A stretch of 64,000 nucleotides of DNA, taken from Tenacibaculum sp. 190524A05c (lineage in GTDB: Bacteria; Bacteroidota; Bacteroidia; Flavobacteriales; Flavobacteriaceae). Below the pieces are notes generated by a model. That model worked only from the letters and a program-made list of their open reading frames with translations. It was not told the origin of the DNA and ran no database searches. Each line of letters starts with the position of its first letter. Within the stretch, counting starts at the first letter, position 1. Positions 1 to 9,028 of the stretch are shown in pieces. The translations under genes were made by a program, and so were the position numbers. Location: the NCBI RefSeq assembly GCF_964036595.1, contig NZ_OZ038523.1:3044501-3108500 (forward strand). Reading direction: 5' to 3'.

Positions 1-368
1 CCCCAGTCACCTGGTTGAGGATTTGTAGCATTAGATGTGAAAACGATTGGATTAGCAGCAGTTCCATTAGCGATAATCTTACCACCTTTTTCTACTAGAA
101 TGTATACATCAGTTCCGCCAGCTAAAGCCTTAACTCTTGTTCCAGCTTCGATTGTTAAAGTTGCTCCATCTTTTACTAATAAAGCACCAGTTAATGTATT
201 ATCGATTCCAGATTTTAAAGTTAAATCACTAGTTAAATTTCCTGCTAAGTTTTGAGATGTAATATCACCTCCTGTGTTTCCCGTGTTAGTTTGGTCATCA
301 TTATCTAAAGAACATCCAGTGAATAATAATGTAGAGATGCTAACTACAGATAAAATTAATTTTTTCAT
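1..368 (-). CDS. surface lipoprotein, 3' end cut by window edge
   Basis: Reads leftward from an ATG at 366-368 and runs off the window, so only about 122 N-terminal residues are visible. It starts with a lipoprotein signal peptide ending in a lipobox (LLFTGC, Cys19), followed by an acidic stretch (SLDNDD) like the Bacteroidota lipoprotein export signal, so surface exposure is inferred. The visible mature part has short repeated beta-strand segments (LTSDLTLKSG, LTGALLVKDGATLTIEAG, PIVFTSN) that look like a right-handed beta-helix. It lies 102 bases downstream of the TonB receptor at 471-3194 on the same strand. A receptor/lipoprotein operon is therefore likely, with this protein as surface partner. 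The ligand is unknown. Confidence 0.8.
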   Translation of the reverse strand, partial: MKKLILSVVSISTLLFTGCSLDNDDQTNTGNTGGDITSQNLAGNLTSDLTLKSGIDNTLTGALLVKDGATLTIEAGTRVKALAGGTDVYILVEKGGKIIANGTAANPIVFTSNATNPQPGDW

Positions 369-470
369 TTTTGTGTTTTTAATTTTGTTCGACTGAGGCA
401 AATTTGCAATGCCAATGTTTATGTTTTTGTACTTTTTTTTTAAAGAATTGTTAACTTATTCAAGGTTTTA

Positions 471-3194
471 TTAGAAATTATGTGTAAAACCAATACTTAA
501 GTTAACTCCCTTTTTATAATTTCTTAACACTATATTGTTTCCACTAGTGCTACCATCTCTATTTAACTGGAATGAAGGGTTTAATAGGTTTGTAACCTTT
601 AATTTGATACCATACTTTTTTCCTAACTTTAAAGAAGATACTAAGTCTAAAGTTGGAATTCCTTTTTCTATGATATTCTCAAATCCTCTTGTTCCAATAG
701 AGTAAACTCGATCACTGAAATAGTTAACAACTAAAGCAGATGATAACTCGTCATTTTCGTATTTTTTATTAAAAGTAATGTCAGCATTTACTAAAAATGG
801 AGTTGCTCCTTCTAATTCGCTACTAGCTTTTTGGAATTGTGCAATAGAAGTGCTACTTAAGTTTACTTCAGATACTAAATAAGAAGCATTTAATCCTGCA
901 TTTAATGTATGCGTACTATTCTCATCTTCTCCTTTAAGAATGTTTTTTCTAGCTTCTAATTCTAAACCGTAAACAGAAGCATCGTTTCCAACATTTAAAT
1001 ATGTTAATGTGTTACCGGCACTTGAAATTTCACTTCTTGCAATTGGATTTTGAATATATTTATAGAATCCAGTTAATGATACTAATTCACTAGAAGAGAA
1101 ATAACGCTCATATTTAATATCAAAGTTATAGTTGTCAGATGGAATTAAATCTGGGTTACCTTGACTTGAGAAGTTAATATCTTGATATTTGAATGGAGCC
1201 GTTTCTTTAAACTGTGGATACGTATACGTTTGACTCGCAGCTAATCTGAAGATATTATTTTCATCTAAGTTGTACTTAATATTAATGTTTGGTAAAATGT
1301 AAGACTTATTAATTTCAGATGGTCCATCAATTGAGCTTTTAGCAATATTTGTATCATAAGTAACTCTCTGATGAGCTTTTTCAAACTTTAATCCCCCAGA
1401 TACTATGAAGTTATCACTTAATTGATAAACTAAAGTTGTGAATGCACCACTTACTAATTTTTTACCTCTATATGTAAAAGGAATTAAAGCTCTTTCACTT
1501 CCTGCTCTTCCTCTTAATGTTTCAACAGCAAATACACCTGTATCTATTCCATTTTGGTTGAAAACAGCATCAGCATTATTAATGTCTATTACAGCACCGT
1601 TACCAGAAAAGGCATGGTTAAAAATTGTTGCAGAAAATAAACGCTCTGTATATCTATAGTCTAAACCAAAATCAATTGTACTTTTATCTTCTTCATCACT
1701 ATTTAACTTATAAGAAATTTTCCCTTTAGCTGCATAATCGTTCTCTTGAAGTTTAGAAAAGAAACGTTCACTAGTTCCCGAACTATTAGTATTTGTTCTA
1801 GTTACTCCATCACGAATTAAATATTCGTTAGAACGTCTATCAGGTTCATTTCCTCTAATGAAGTTTAAAGCTCCTTTTGCCTCAATAGATAAACGATCAG
1901 AAAAGTTATATTTACCAATAAGTTGATTTACATACAACTCATTGTTGTTAGTTTGTTGTCTTCTTAAGAAAGCAAGATCTCCATCTTGTTCTGGATTATC
2001 TGTACCTAAATAATCACCAATAGATTGTTTATTATTATGAATGAAAAGGTGGTTATATGCTAAACTATATTTTTCTGATTTAAAGTTCACACTTCCCATT
2101 AATAACTGAGAAACATTGTATGTGTATTTTTTGAAATCCTGATCTCTAAACGGAGTTTCAGTTCCTGCACTTGTATTTTGTTTGATGTTCCCTTCTTCAA
2201 AGTTATATTTTCCATCAAACCCTCCAACTAAGAAGAAACTTAATTTGTTGTTCTCACCAACGTCATATTTTTTTCCATAGTTAAAAGAAATACTATTATT
2301 CATCTGAAAATCTTGAGTACCTGGATTCAATGAATTATTGAATGAATATGTATTTAAATCTGTAATTGTATGATTTAATTCTTGAGTTCCAAATCTGTTT
2401 GTTCCATCAATAGTTAAGAAATCTTGAGTTATTGTTTGTGTATTGGCACCTAAAGAAACACTAACAGAAGCTGTTCTCTTTTTGTTTAACTCTTTTGAAA
2501 TAATATCAATGTTAGCCCCACCAACATCTCCATAAACATCAGATGTGAAAACCTTATTAATTCCTATGCTCTGAATTATACTAGTATCGAAAAAGTTTAA
2601 TGAGATATTCTTGTATTCTGGATCCTCAGAAGGTAATGGTAAACCATTTAATGAAGTAGAGTTATAACGATCACCTAAACCTCTTACTACAACATTTTTA
2701 GAACCTTTACTTACACCAGCAGTTTTAGTAACCGCTTGAGCAGCATCAGAAACTCCTTTTTTCGCTAATTCTTGTGCACCAATACTAGTTTTAATAGAAA
2801 CAGCCTTTTTTTGTTGTAATATTAAAGCACTCTCTTTTTCTTTACTTACAGTAGCGTTTATTTGAATTTCTTCTAATTGCTCACCACCGCTTGCTCCCAT
2901 TACTTGGTTTACAGTGATTGTTTTATCAGCTTCTACTGTAATTGGTTTTTCTATAGTTTGATAACCAACAAAACTAAATACTAAAATATGGTTTCCTGGA
3001 GCTACAGAGATAGTATATGTACCATCCATGTCTGTATTTGTTCCAATTGTAGTCCCTTTAATAAATACACTTGCAAAAGGAAGCGATTCATTATTCATTT
3101 CCTTATCAGTAACCGTCCCCGTTACAGTCCCCTTACTTTGAGCAAACGCTAATTGACATATGCTTACTAAAGCAATTAATAATAGTTTTTTCAT
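471..3194 (-). CDS. TonB-dependent receptor with carboxypeptidase-regulatory-like domain
   Basis: An outer-membrane, energy-coupled importer of 907 residues. It has a signal peptide (about 1-19, ending LAFAQ), a carboxypeptidase-regulatory-like beta-sandwich (about 22-110), and a plug domain (about 125-240) containing VVVRGLGDRYNSTSLNGLPL. A long beta-barrel follows and ends in Phe (GFTHNF), as expected for BAM-inserted proteins. The plug sequence is of the type seen in Bacteroidota receptors that pair with a beta-helix-like lipoprotein, which matches the truncated gene just downstream. No SusD homologue is present, so this is not a canonical Sus pair. The substrate cannot be read from sequence. 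Length is normal for the family. Confidence 0.92.
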   Translation of the reverse strand: MKKLLLIALVSICQLAFAQSKGTVTGTVTDKEMNNESLPFASVFIKGTTIGTNTDMDGTYTISVAPGNHILVFSFVGYQTIEKPITVEADKTITVNQVMGASGGEQLEEIQINATVSKEKESALILQQKKAVSIKTSIGAQELAKKGVSDAAQAVTKTAGVSKGSKNVVVRGLGDRYNSTSLNGLPLPSEDPEYKNISLNFFDTSIIQSIGINKVFTSDVYGDVGGANIDIISKELNKKRTASVSVSLGANTQTITQDFLTIDGTNRFGTQELNHTITDLNTYSFNNSLNPGTQDFQMNNSISFNYGKKYDVGENNKLSFFLVGGFDGKYNFEEGNIKQNTSAGTETPFRDQDFKKYTYNVSQLLMGSVNFKSEKYSLAYNHLFIHNNKQSIGDYLGTDNPEQDGDLAFLRRQQTNNNELYVNQLIGKYNFSDRLSIEAKGALNFIRGNEPDRRSNEYLIRDGVTRTNTNSSGTSERFFSKLQENDYAAKGKISYKLNSDEEDKSTIDFGLDYRYTERLFSATIFNHAFSGNGAVIDINNADAVFNQNGIDTGVFAVETLRGRAGSERALIPFTYRGKKLVSGAFTTLVYQLSDNFIVSGGLKFEKAHQRVTYDTNIAKSSIDGPSEINKSYILPNINIKYNLDENNIFRLAASQTYTYPQFKETAPFKYQDINFSSQGNPDLIPSDNYNFDIKYERYFSSSELVSLTGFYKYIQNPIARSEISSAGNTLTYLNVGNDASVYGLELEARKNILKGEDENSTHTLNAGLNASYLVSEVNLSSTSIAQFQKASSELEGATPFLVNADITFNKKYENDELSSALVVNYFSDRVYSIGTRGFENIIEKGIPTLDLVSSLKLGKKYGIKLKVTNLLNPSFQLNRDGSTSGNNIVLRNYKKGVNLSIGFTHNF

Positions 3195-3505
3195 TATATA
3201 TGTTCTAATACTAGGTGCAAAAGTCAGTTGAAACTGTAAAGTAAAAGTTAGCTGTAAATTATGCTTCTATTATTAGAATGTTTAATTAATGTTAACGGAA
3301 AATATTAAATGTTAGGAAAGTGTTTGGTAATTTTTAATATTGAATTAATATGCTCAATAATTAATCTGTTTTCCCTGCAAACACTGGATGTTTTATGCGA
3401 TTTACTATTAACGATTTGTTTACAAACAAAAAACCGGAGAACAGAAATTCTCCGGCAATATGTTTCTTATTTTAATTAGTAATCGAGATAAATAACAAAT
3501 AGAAT
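3195..3505. other. 311-base intergenic region
   Basis: Separates two minus-strand TonB receptor genes. Its left part must hold the promoter of the 471-3194 receptor, although I see no perfect TAnnTTTG element there. Its right part holds the hairpin terminator of the upstream receptor at 3428-3455. No small coding frame with a convincing start was seen. Confidence 0.6.
3428..3455 (-). terminator. intrinsic terminator of the 3506-5794 receptor gene
   Basis: CCGGAGAA and TTCTCCGG form a perfect 8-bp stem around a 6-base loop (3434-3455). Read on the minus strand, the stem is followed by a run of six T (3428-3433). It lies about 50 bases past the receptor stop codon. Confidence 0.85.
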
Positions 3506-5794
3506 TTAGTTATTTATAAATTTCAAACCAACAAAGAAAGTCCTTGGTCTTGAAGGTCCATAAATATAGTTTGCGTCTCTATCAGCTCCTTGATCGAAAT
3601 CTTGTTGGTAGCTGTCAAAAATATTTTGAACACCACCACTTATTCTTAAAGTAGAGTGGTTGTGCTTATCCAGTGAGAAATCATAAGATGATTTTACGTT
3701 TAATTCTAAAAAGTCAGTTGTTTTTTCTAAACGATCTTCAGCAATGAATCCTGCTAAATGTGGAACATACATGCTTCCCGTGTAAACTGCAGATACATTG
3801 TTTTGAAACTTTTTATTCGGAGCATAGGTTGCAATAAAGTTTCCGTAGAAGTTAGGAGATTTGAAGAAGTTATCTGCGTTTTCTAATGAAATATTAGGAT
3901 CATCAGACCATTGTACTGGTTTGTCAAATTTCCCTTCTTGAATTGTTGCTCCTGCTTGTAATATCCATTTTTCATTTGGAGCATATTTTGTTTCGATGTT
4001 AATTCCTTTTACATGGGCGTTATCTCCATTTCTCTTTTCCCAAATCAAATTATTTAATTGTTCAAGGATAAAAGGATTTACAATTTTAGTATAAAAAGCC
4101 TCTAAAGTGAAAGATACTTCACCTTCAGTTAAATTTTTATTCCAATCGAAAGATCCTGTAAAACTATGAGATGTTTCCGAAACTAATTTAGATCGATCAA
4201 CACGAACAGTTAAAACTTCTCCAGCTGCAATTTGTGCATGTAAATCTTCTGTAAATACTTGTGGAGCTCTAAAACCTTTAGCATATGAAGCTCTGAATCG
4301 AGAATTTTCATTGGCAAAATACATTACATTCAAACGCGGATTAAAAATCACACTTTCGTCAGTTAAATTATGAATATCTGCACGCAGACCTCCTAAGACT
4401 TTCCATTGTTTATTAATCGTCCATTCTTGTTGAGCATAAAGTCCATAAGTTCTTAAAGTTTGATTTACAAAAGCATTAAAACCCGGTTTTTCATCTTTCA
4501 TTTTATCATACTTAAACTCAATTCCTCCTGTGAAATTTCCTTTTCCACCCAAGAAATCAGATAGTTTATGAGCATACTGAGAACCTAAAACCCAAGTTTC
4601 ATCTCTAGAATTACCGAATCCTAATACTTCACCATTTTGGGCAACTAAATCTTCCCCACCACCGTAATAGTTTTTGTTTTTTGAGCGAGAAGTAGAAACG
4701 TAAGCAGAGAAATGTTGTTTTCCTTCATTAATAGAAGACTCAAATGTAAGTCCACCTGTTAATACATCAGAATCAATTTGTTCTGCTACATCACTTTCAA
4801 AAGGTTGTAAACCTAATTTGTTTCCTCCTCTTCTAAATTCACTAATAGAATTGAATTCTGCTGTTAATCTTGTATTGTCTGAGGGTTTGATATATCCTTT
4901 AAATCCGAAAGTTTGTGTTTCTAATTTTGTGAGTTCAGTGAAAGAATCTCCATCATAATCATATGGATTTCTATTTCTGTACATTCCGAAATAAGTAAGT
5001 CCCGCAGAAGCTTCATCATTTACAACGGTTCCATTAATAGTAGTGGCAACATCTAGTGTTTCTCCTTTAATTAAAGAAACGTTTTGTCCTACTTGAAATG
5101 TGTTGTCGATAGGATCTTTAGTAATAATATTAATAGTTCCAGCAATAGCATTAGCACCATATAAAGCTGATCCTCCACCACGAACTACTTCAATTCTTTG
5201 AATAATATTAGCTGGAATTTGATCTAAACCATACACTCCGTTTAAAGCACTAAAAATAGGTCTGCTATCTACTAATATTTGAGAATACGCTCCGTCTAAT
5301 CCATTAATTCGTACCTGAGAGAAACCACAATTCTGACAATTAGTTTCCATACGCAGTCCTGGTTGAAAGTTTAACCCTTCAGATAAACTAACAGACTGAG
5401 TCGCCTCTAATAGTTTCGCGTCAGTAACTGTTACAATTACCGGAGCCACTTTTCTGTTTAAATATGATCGCGTTGCACTCACAACCACTTGATCTAATCC
5501 TAAAAGATCTTCTTGTAGTGTGATATCAAGTGTTTTGGTTTCTGAACCGTTGAAACTAATTTCCTTTTCTATCAACTTGTATCCAACACTTTGAAATACG
5601 ATTGTAGCTTTTGGTTGATTTAAGGTTAAGGTATATTCACCTTTATCATTAGTTATGGTTCCTTGAGATTTGTCTTTTGTATAAACTGATACGAACTCTT
5701 GCGGTTCGTTATTAAAAGTAACTTTTCCTTTTATAGTTTGTCCGTAACTTATAAGTGTTACGAATAAAAATACTGTCTGTAAGAAAGATTTCAT
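3506..5794 (-). CDS. TonB-dependent receptor with CxxC in the plug, probable metal/metallophore uptake
   Basis: Outer-membrane receptor of 762 residues from the ATG at 5794. A TTG ten codons upstream lies next to the promoter and is rejected. Order: signal peptide (1-19), carboxypeptidase-regulatory-like domain (about 20-95), plug with METNCQNCGFSQVRINGLDG (Cys153, Cys156) and EVVRGGGSALYGANAIAGTINII, then barrel. The compact size and plug resemble siderophore, haem or metal receptors rather than the SusC class. It diverges from a DtxR-family regulator and a ZIP transporter, with a 28-bp palindrome between them, so metal-responsive control is inferred. The Cys pair could bind metal or form a disulfide. 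The actual ligand is unknown. Confidence 0.9.
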   Translation of the reverse strand: MKSFLQTVFLFVTLISYGQTIKGKVTFNNEPQEFVSVYTKDKSQGTITNDKGEYTLTLNQPKATIVFQSVGYKLIEKEISFNGSETKTLDITLQEDLLGLDQVVVSATRSYLNRKVAPVIVTVTDAKLLEATQSVSLSEGLNFQPGLRMETNCQNCGFSQVRINGLDGAYSQILVDSRPIFSALNGVYGLDQIPANIIQRIEVVRGGGSALYGANAIAGTINIITKDPIDNTFQVGQNVSLIKGETLDVATTINGTVVNDEASAGLTYFGMYRNRNPYDYDGDSFTELTKLETQTFGFKGYIKPSDNTRLTAEFNSISEFRRGGNKLGLQPFESDVAEQIDSDVLTGGLTFESSINEGKQHFSAYVSTSRSKNKNYYGGGEDLVAQNGEVLGFGNSRDETWVLGSQYAHKLSDFLGGKGNFTGGIEFKYDKMKDEKPGFNAFVNQTLRTYGLYAQQEWTINKQWKVLGGLRADIHNLTDESVIFNPRLNVMYFANENSRFRASYAKGFRAPQVFTEDLHAQIAAGEVLTVRVDRSKLVSETSHSFTGSFDWNKNLTEGEVSFTLEAFYTKIVNPFILEQLNNLIWEKRNGDNAHVKGINIETKYAPNEKWILQAGATIQEGKFDKPVQWSDDPNISLENADNFFKSPNFYGNFIATYAPNKKFQNNVSAVYTGSMYVPHLAGFIAEDRLEKTTDFLELNVKSSYDFSLDKHNHSTLRISGGVQNIFDSYQQDFDQGADRDANYIYGPSRPRTFFVGLKFINN

Positions 5795-5821
5795 TTCTTT
5801 TATTCTAAAATAAATTTGATG

Positions 5822-5829
5822 CAAATATA
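5822..5829 (-). promoter_or_regulatory. -7 promoter element of the TonB receptor
   Basis: Reads TATATTTG on the minus strand, matching the Bacteroidota -7 consensus TAnnTTTG. It lies 28 bases upstream of the receptor ATG and directly beside the palindrome at 5832-5859. Confidence 0.6.
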
Positions 5830-5831
5830 AA

Positions 5832-5859
5832 TTAATTTTTAGACAAGACTAAAAATTAA
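5832..5859. promoter_or_regulatory. 28-bp palindromic operator between TonB receptor and dtxR-like gene
   Basis: TTAATTTTTAG and CTAAAAATTAA form perfect 11-base arms around ACAAGA. The TTTAG...CTAAA core resembles DtxR/MntR-family boxes. The site lies between the divergent -7 elements (5822-5829 on minus, 5881-5888 on plus), where a bound repressor could block both genes. That the adjacent DtxR-family protein binds here is an inference. Confidence 0.65.
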
Positions 5860-5880
5860 CTTTTATAAATCAAAAATTTG

Positions 5881-5888
5881 TATGTTTG
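5881..5888 (+). promoter_or_regulatory. -7 promoter element of the dtxR-zip operon
   Basis: TATGTTTG matches TAnnTTTG and lies 16 bases before the chosen ATG at 5905. It rules out the in-frame TTG at 5878, which would lie upstream of the transcript start. Confidence 0.55.
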
Positions 5889-5904
5889 CATAGAATTAAA
5901 GCCC

Positions 5905-6561
5905 ATGTTTTCACAATCTGAGGAGAATTATATAAAAACCATTTACCATTTGGCACTAGATTCTGATAAAGGAATTAGTACAAATGCTATAGCGAAACAA
6001 CTAGATACAAAAGCATCTTCGGTTACAGATATGATTAAAAAACTATCTGAAAAAGAAGTTGTGGTATATAAAAAGTATCAAGGTGTAAAGCTTACCGATT
6101 TTGGTAGAAAAGTTGCTACAGGAATTATCAGGAAACATAGATTATGGGAAGTTTTTCTTGTAGAAAAGTTGAATTTCTCTTGGGATGAAGTTCATGAAGT
6201 AGCTGAACAATTAGAGCACATAAAATCACCTAAACTTATTAATGAATTGGATGCTTTTTTAGGATATCCTAAGCATGATCCGCATGGAGATCCAATTCCA
6301 GATGAAGAAGGAAATATACATCAGATAGAGAAGAATCTTTTATCTGTTTTACCTAAAGGAACAGTTGGAGTTTGTGTAGGTGTGAATGATAGTTCATCTG
6401 ATTTTTTAAAATTCTTAGATAAACAAGGAATTGGTTTAGGAGTAGAAATCACAATTATAGATATTGAACCTTTTGATGGTTCTCTAACAATAGAAATAAA
6501 TAATAAACCGCTATCTATTTCAAATAAAATAGCTAGCAACTTATACATTAAAAAGATATGA
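5905..6561 (+). CDS. DtxR/MntR-family metal-dependent transcriptional regulator
   Basis: A 218-residue regulator with an N-terminal winged helix (ISTNAIAKQLDTKASSVTDMIKKL, about 24-47, is the recognition region), a metal-binding and dimerisation domain, and a FeoA/SH3-like C-terminal domain (about 145-218). Candidate metal ligands are His78 and Glu82 (KHRLWE) and His97, Glu101, Glu104 and His105. The first-helix ligand position (Met10 in DtxR, Asp8 in MntR) is Asn8 here, so the metal cannot be assigned from sequence. The ATG of the downstream ZIP gene overlaps its stop by 4 bases. It likely controls itself, the ZIP gene and the divergent TonB receptor through the palindrome at 5832-5859. Confidence 0.9.
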   Translation: MFSQSEENYIKTIYHLALDSDKGISTNAIAKQLDTKASSVTDMIKKLSEKEVVVYKKYQGVKLTDFGRKVATGIIRKHRLWEVFLVEKLNFSWDEVHEVAEQLEHIKSPKLINELDAFLGYPKHDPHGDPIPDEEGNIHQIEKNLLSVLPKGTVGVCVGVNDSSSDFLKFLDKQGIGLGVEITIIDIEPFDGSLTIEINNKPLSISNKIASNLYIKKI

Positions 6562-7394
6562 GTTTTTTCGATCAAATAGTCGAGTTTTGTAAAGAACATC
6601 CAATACAAGGAGCGCTTTATGCATCTCTATTTACTTGGGGGTTAACAGCTTTAGGAGCGGCTTTGGTTTTCTTTTTTAAGAAAATGAATCGAGCAGTATT
6701 GGATGGAATGTTAGGATTTACAGGTGGAGTAATGGTAGCTGCGAGTTTTTGGAGTTTATTATCACCTGCAATAGAAAATAGTCCTGGAGAAGGGTTTATA
6801 AAAGTTTTACCATCTGCTATTGGTTTTGCCTTAGGAGCTTTGGCTTTATTCGGAATGGATAAATGGTTACCTCACTTACACATTAATTTTAAAGAAGATG
6901 AAGCGGAAGGTGTAAAAACAAATTGGCACAAAACAACTTTATTAGTATTAGCAATTACATTACATAATATTCCAGAAGGATTAGCTGTGGGAGTTTTATT
7001 TGGAGCAGCTTCGACATTAGTTGGAGTAGAGCAAACCGAAATGATTATTGCCGCTATTTCTTTAGCTATTGGAATCGGAATTCAAAACTTCCCTGAAGGT
7101 TTTGCAGTTGCAATGCCATTAAGACGACAAGGTGTAAGTAGAAGAAAGAGTTTTTGGTACGGACAATTATCTGCTGTAGTTGAGCCTTTTGCTGCAGTTT
7201 TAGGAGCTTTAGCTGTTTCGTTTTTCACTCCGATTTTACCTTATGCATTAGCTTTTGCCGCGGGCGCAATGATTTTCGTAGTTGTGGAAGAAGTGATTCC
7301 AGAAACACAAAGAGATAAATATACAGATATTGCCACGCTTGGTTTTATAGGTGGATTTATTGTAATGATGTCTTTGGATGTTGGGTTGGGTTAA
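6558..7394 (+). CDS. ZIP-family metal transporter
   Basis: Inner-membrane divalent-metal transporter of 278 residues with about eight membrane segments. The two ZIP signature helices are clear: HNIPEGLAVG (TM4) and QNFPEGFAVAMPL (TM5), whose His, Asn, Glu and Pro residues line the metal path. EEVIPE near the C-terminus is also typical. It resembles the ZupT/GufA branch, which carries zinc, iron or manganese. It is translationally coupled to the DtxR-family gene through an ATGA overlap, so one operon is almost certain and regulation by metal status is inferred. Its stop overlaps the convergent hydrolase stop by 4 bases, with no terminator between them. Confidence 0.93.
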   Translation: MSFFDQIVEFCKEHPIQGALYASLFTWGLTALGAALVFFFKKMNRAVLDGMLGFTGGVMVAASFWSLLSPAIENSPGEGFIKVLPSAIGFALGALALFGMDKWLPHLHINFKEDEAEGVKTNWHKTTLLVLAITLHNIPEGLAVGVLFGAASTLVGVEQTEMIIAAISLAIGIGIQNFPEGFAVAMPLRRQGVSRRKSFWYGQLSAVVEPFAAVLGALAVSFFTPILPYALAFAAGAMIFVVVEEVIPETQRDKYTDIATLGFIGGFIVMMSLDVGLG

Positions 7395-7957
7395 ACTCTA
7401 CTCAACAATTCATTTGTAGAAATAACATCTGCAAATTCTTCGTGTAAATTCGCCAGTGTTGTTTGATGAATAGTTTCTGAAGAAAAGATTTCTCCATTCA
7501 TTCCCTTTCTGTCAAATGTTGCTGTAGCGTCGCCAACTAATATTGTGTCGAAACCTAAATTTCCAGCCATTCTAGTTGTTGTAGAAATACAATGATTTGT
7601 AGTCAATCCAACAATTACGACGTTTTTAATCTGTTGGTCTTTAAGTATAGTTTCAAGATTTGTTCCTATAAAAGCGCTATTCACATCTTTTACAATTACG
7701 GGTTCACCTGATAGTGGTTTCACAATGTCTTGAATTTCAAAACCAGGATGAGATTTATGCAATAATGATTTAGGATTTTGCGAACTATGTTGAATATGAT
7801 AAACAGGAAGTTGTAACGCTCTCCACTCTTTTAAAATTTGAGCACATTTTTCTTCTGCATCTTTGTTATTTCTATTTCCACCCCAATATTCCTCGTTGTC
7901 AAATCCTTTTTGAATATCAACTAGTAAAAGTGCTGTGTTTAATTCTCTTAATTTCAT
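7391..7957 (-). CDS. isochorismatase-like cysteine hydrolase
   Basis: A cytoplasmic alpha/beta hydrolase of the isochorismatase-like family, 188 residues. The expected triad is visible: Asp in LLVDIQKGF (about 14), Lys in VIVKDVNSAF (about 89) and Cys in GLTTNHCISTTTRMAG (about 122). Members act on amides (nicotinamide, ureido groups) or isochorismate. Without a carrier domain or siderophore genes nearby, an amidase-type role is more likely. Its ATG overlaps the stop of the nitrilase gene (ATGA), so the two are probably made together and may act on the same nitrogenous compound. The substrate is not known. Confidence 0.88.
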   Translation of the reverse strand: MKLRELNTALLLVDIQKGFDNEEYWGGNRNNKDAEEKCAQILKEWRALQLPVYHIQHSSQNPKSLLHKSHPGFEIQDIVKPLSGEPVIVKDVNSAFIGTNLETILKDQQIKNVVIVGLTTNHCISTTTRMAGNLGFDTILVGDATATFDRKGMNGEIFSSETIHQTTLANLHEEFADVISTNELLSRV

Positions 7958-8901
7958 GAAAAATCGATGATAGATTGTCTCTCTCTATTTAAAGTTAATT
8001 TGGTGACATCTGGTCTTGAATAATGACCAACACAATCAAAATTATGTCGCTCTTCAAGTACTTTTTGATAATCAATTTCACCCGTAAATAAGCCTTCTTC
8101 TCCAACAACTGGCGGAATTACCCATTCTCCATCTGGTCCAGAAATACAAGATCCACCGTTCGCTAAAATTTTCGGCGCGTCTTTAATAATCGCATCATAA
8201 TTTGGTGTGTCTTTAGGGAAATCATCAATAGACATAAATCCACTGACGGAAACAACAAAAGATCTGCTTTCTTTTGCAATAAACTTTGTAATATCAAAAG
8301 TGTTTCTTTCTGCTCCAGGCCAAACTGCAATATGTAAGTTTTCTCCTTGTGCGTATAAAGCTGTTCTTGGCAAAGGCATCCAATTTTCCCAACAGTTTAA
8401 TCCTCCAACAGTAAAATCTCCTAAAGGATGAACAGTTAAACCATGACCATCACCTGGAGACCAAGTTAGGCGTTCTTCGTATGTCGGTTGTAATTTTCTG
8501 TGAACAGATTGTATAGTTCCTGTTTTGTCAATATATACTAAAGAACAGTATAAACTATGACCACCGCGATTAACAGCTCTTTCTATAATTCCTAAGTAAA
8601 TAGCAATTGAGTTTTCTTTGGCTGTTTTACAAACGCTATTCAGATCACCTTTTTCAACTTCAATTGAGTTTTTTAAATAATGAGCATGTATCTCTTTTTG
8701 GACTGGTGAGTTAAACTCAGAGCCATTAGTGATAGACAACCAGAAAGGATATCCTGGCAATAATCCTTCACCAAAAACTACGAGATCACATTCTTCTTTA
8801 GCGGCTTTTACAATATACGAATTGACTTTTTCGATGGTCTTTTCTTTGTTTAACCAAACAGGAGAAATTTGCGCCATCCCAATTTTCAAGATACTGCTCA
8901 T
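7954..8901 (-). CDS. nitrilase-superfamily carbon-nitrogen hydrolase
   Basis: A 315-residue enzyme with the Glu-Lys-Cys catalytic triad of the nitrilase superfamily: Glu in FGEGLLPGYPFW (about 45), Lys in HRKLQPTYEER (about 135) and Cys in GLNCWENWMPLPR (about 169). The CWENWMPL context is that of true nitrilases and cyanide hydratase-type enzymes rather than of amidases or NAD synthetase domains, so conversion of an organic nitrile to acid plus ammonia is the best reading. It is the first gene of a two-gene operon with the cysteine hydrolase. No transporter or dedicated regulator adjoins it. Confidence 0.9.
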   Translation of the reverse strand: MSSILKIGMAQISPVWLNKEKTIEKVNSYIVKAAKEECDLVVFGEGLLPGYPFWLSITNGSEFNSPVQKEIHAHYLKNSIEVEKGDLNSVCKTAKENSIAIYLGIIERAVNRGGHSLYCSLVYIDKTGTIQSVHRKLQPTYEERLTWSPGDGHGLTVHPLGDFTVGGLNCWENWMPLPRTALYAQGENLHIAVWPGAERNTFDITKFIAKESRSFVVSVSGFMSIDDFPKDTPNYDAIIKDAPKILANGGSCISGPDGEWVIPPVVGEEGLFTGEIDYQKVLEERHNFDCVGHYSRPDVTKLTLNRERQSIIDFS

Positions 8902-9028
8902 TAAATAGTTAAATAGGTTTGTTTGTATAACGAAGATAAACGAAAAGTTGCTTCAATTAGAAATTTCTACTGTATTTAACAGAATCCGAAAAATTGTCGA
9001 TTCTAAAACATAAAATTTGATGTCCACA

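Noticed and set aside
7391..7957. Isochorismatase in siderophore synthesis
   Set aside because: There is no carrier domain and no siderophore synthesis genes; it is coupled to a nitrilase.
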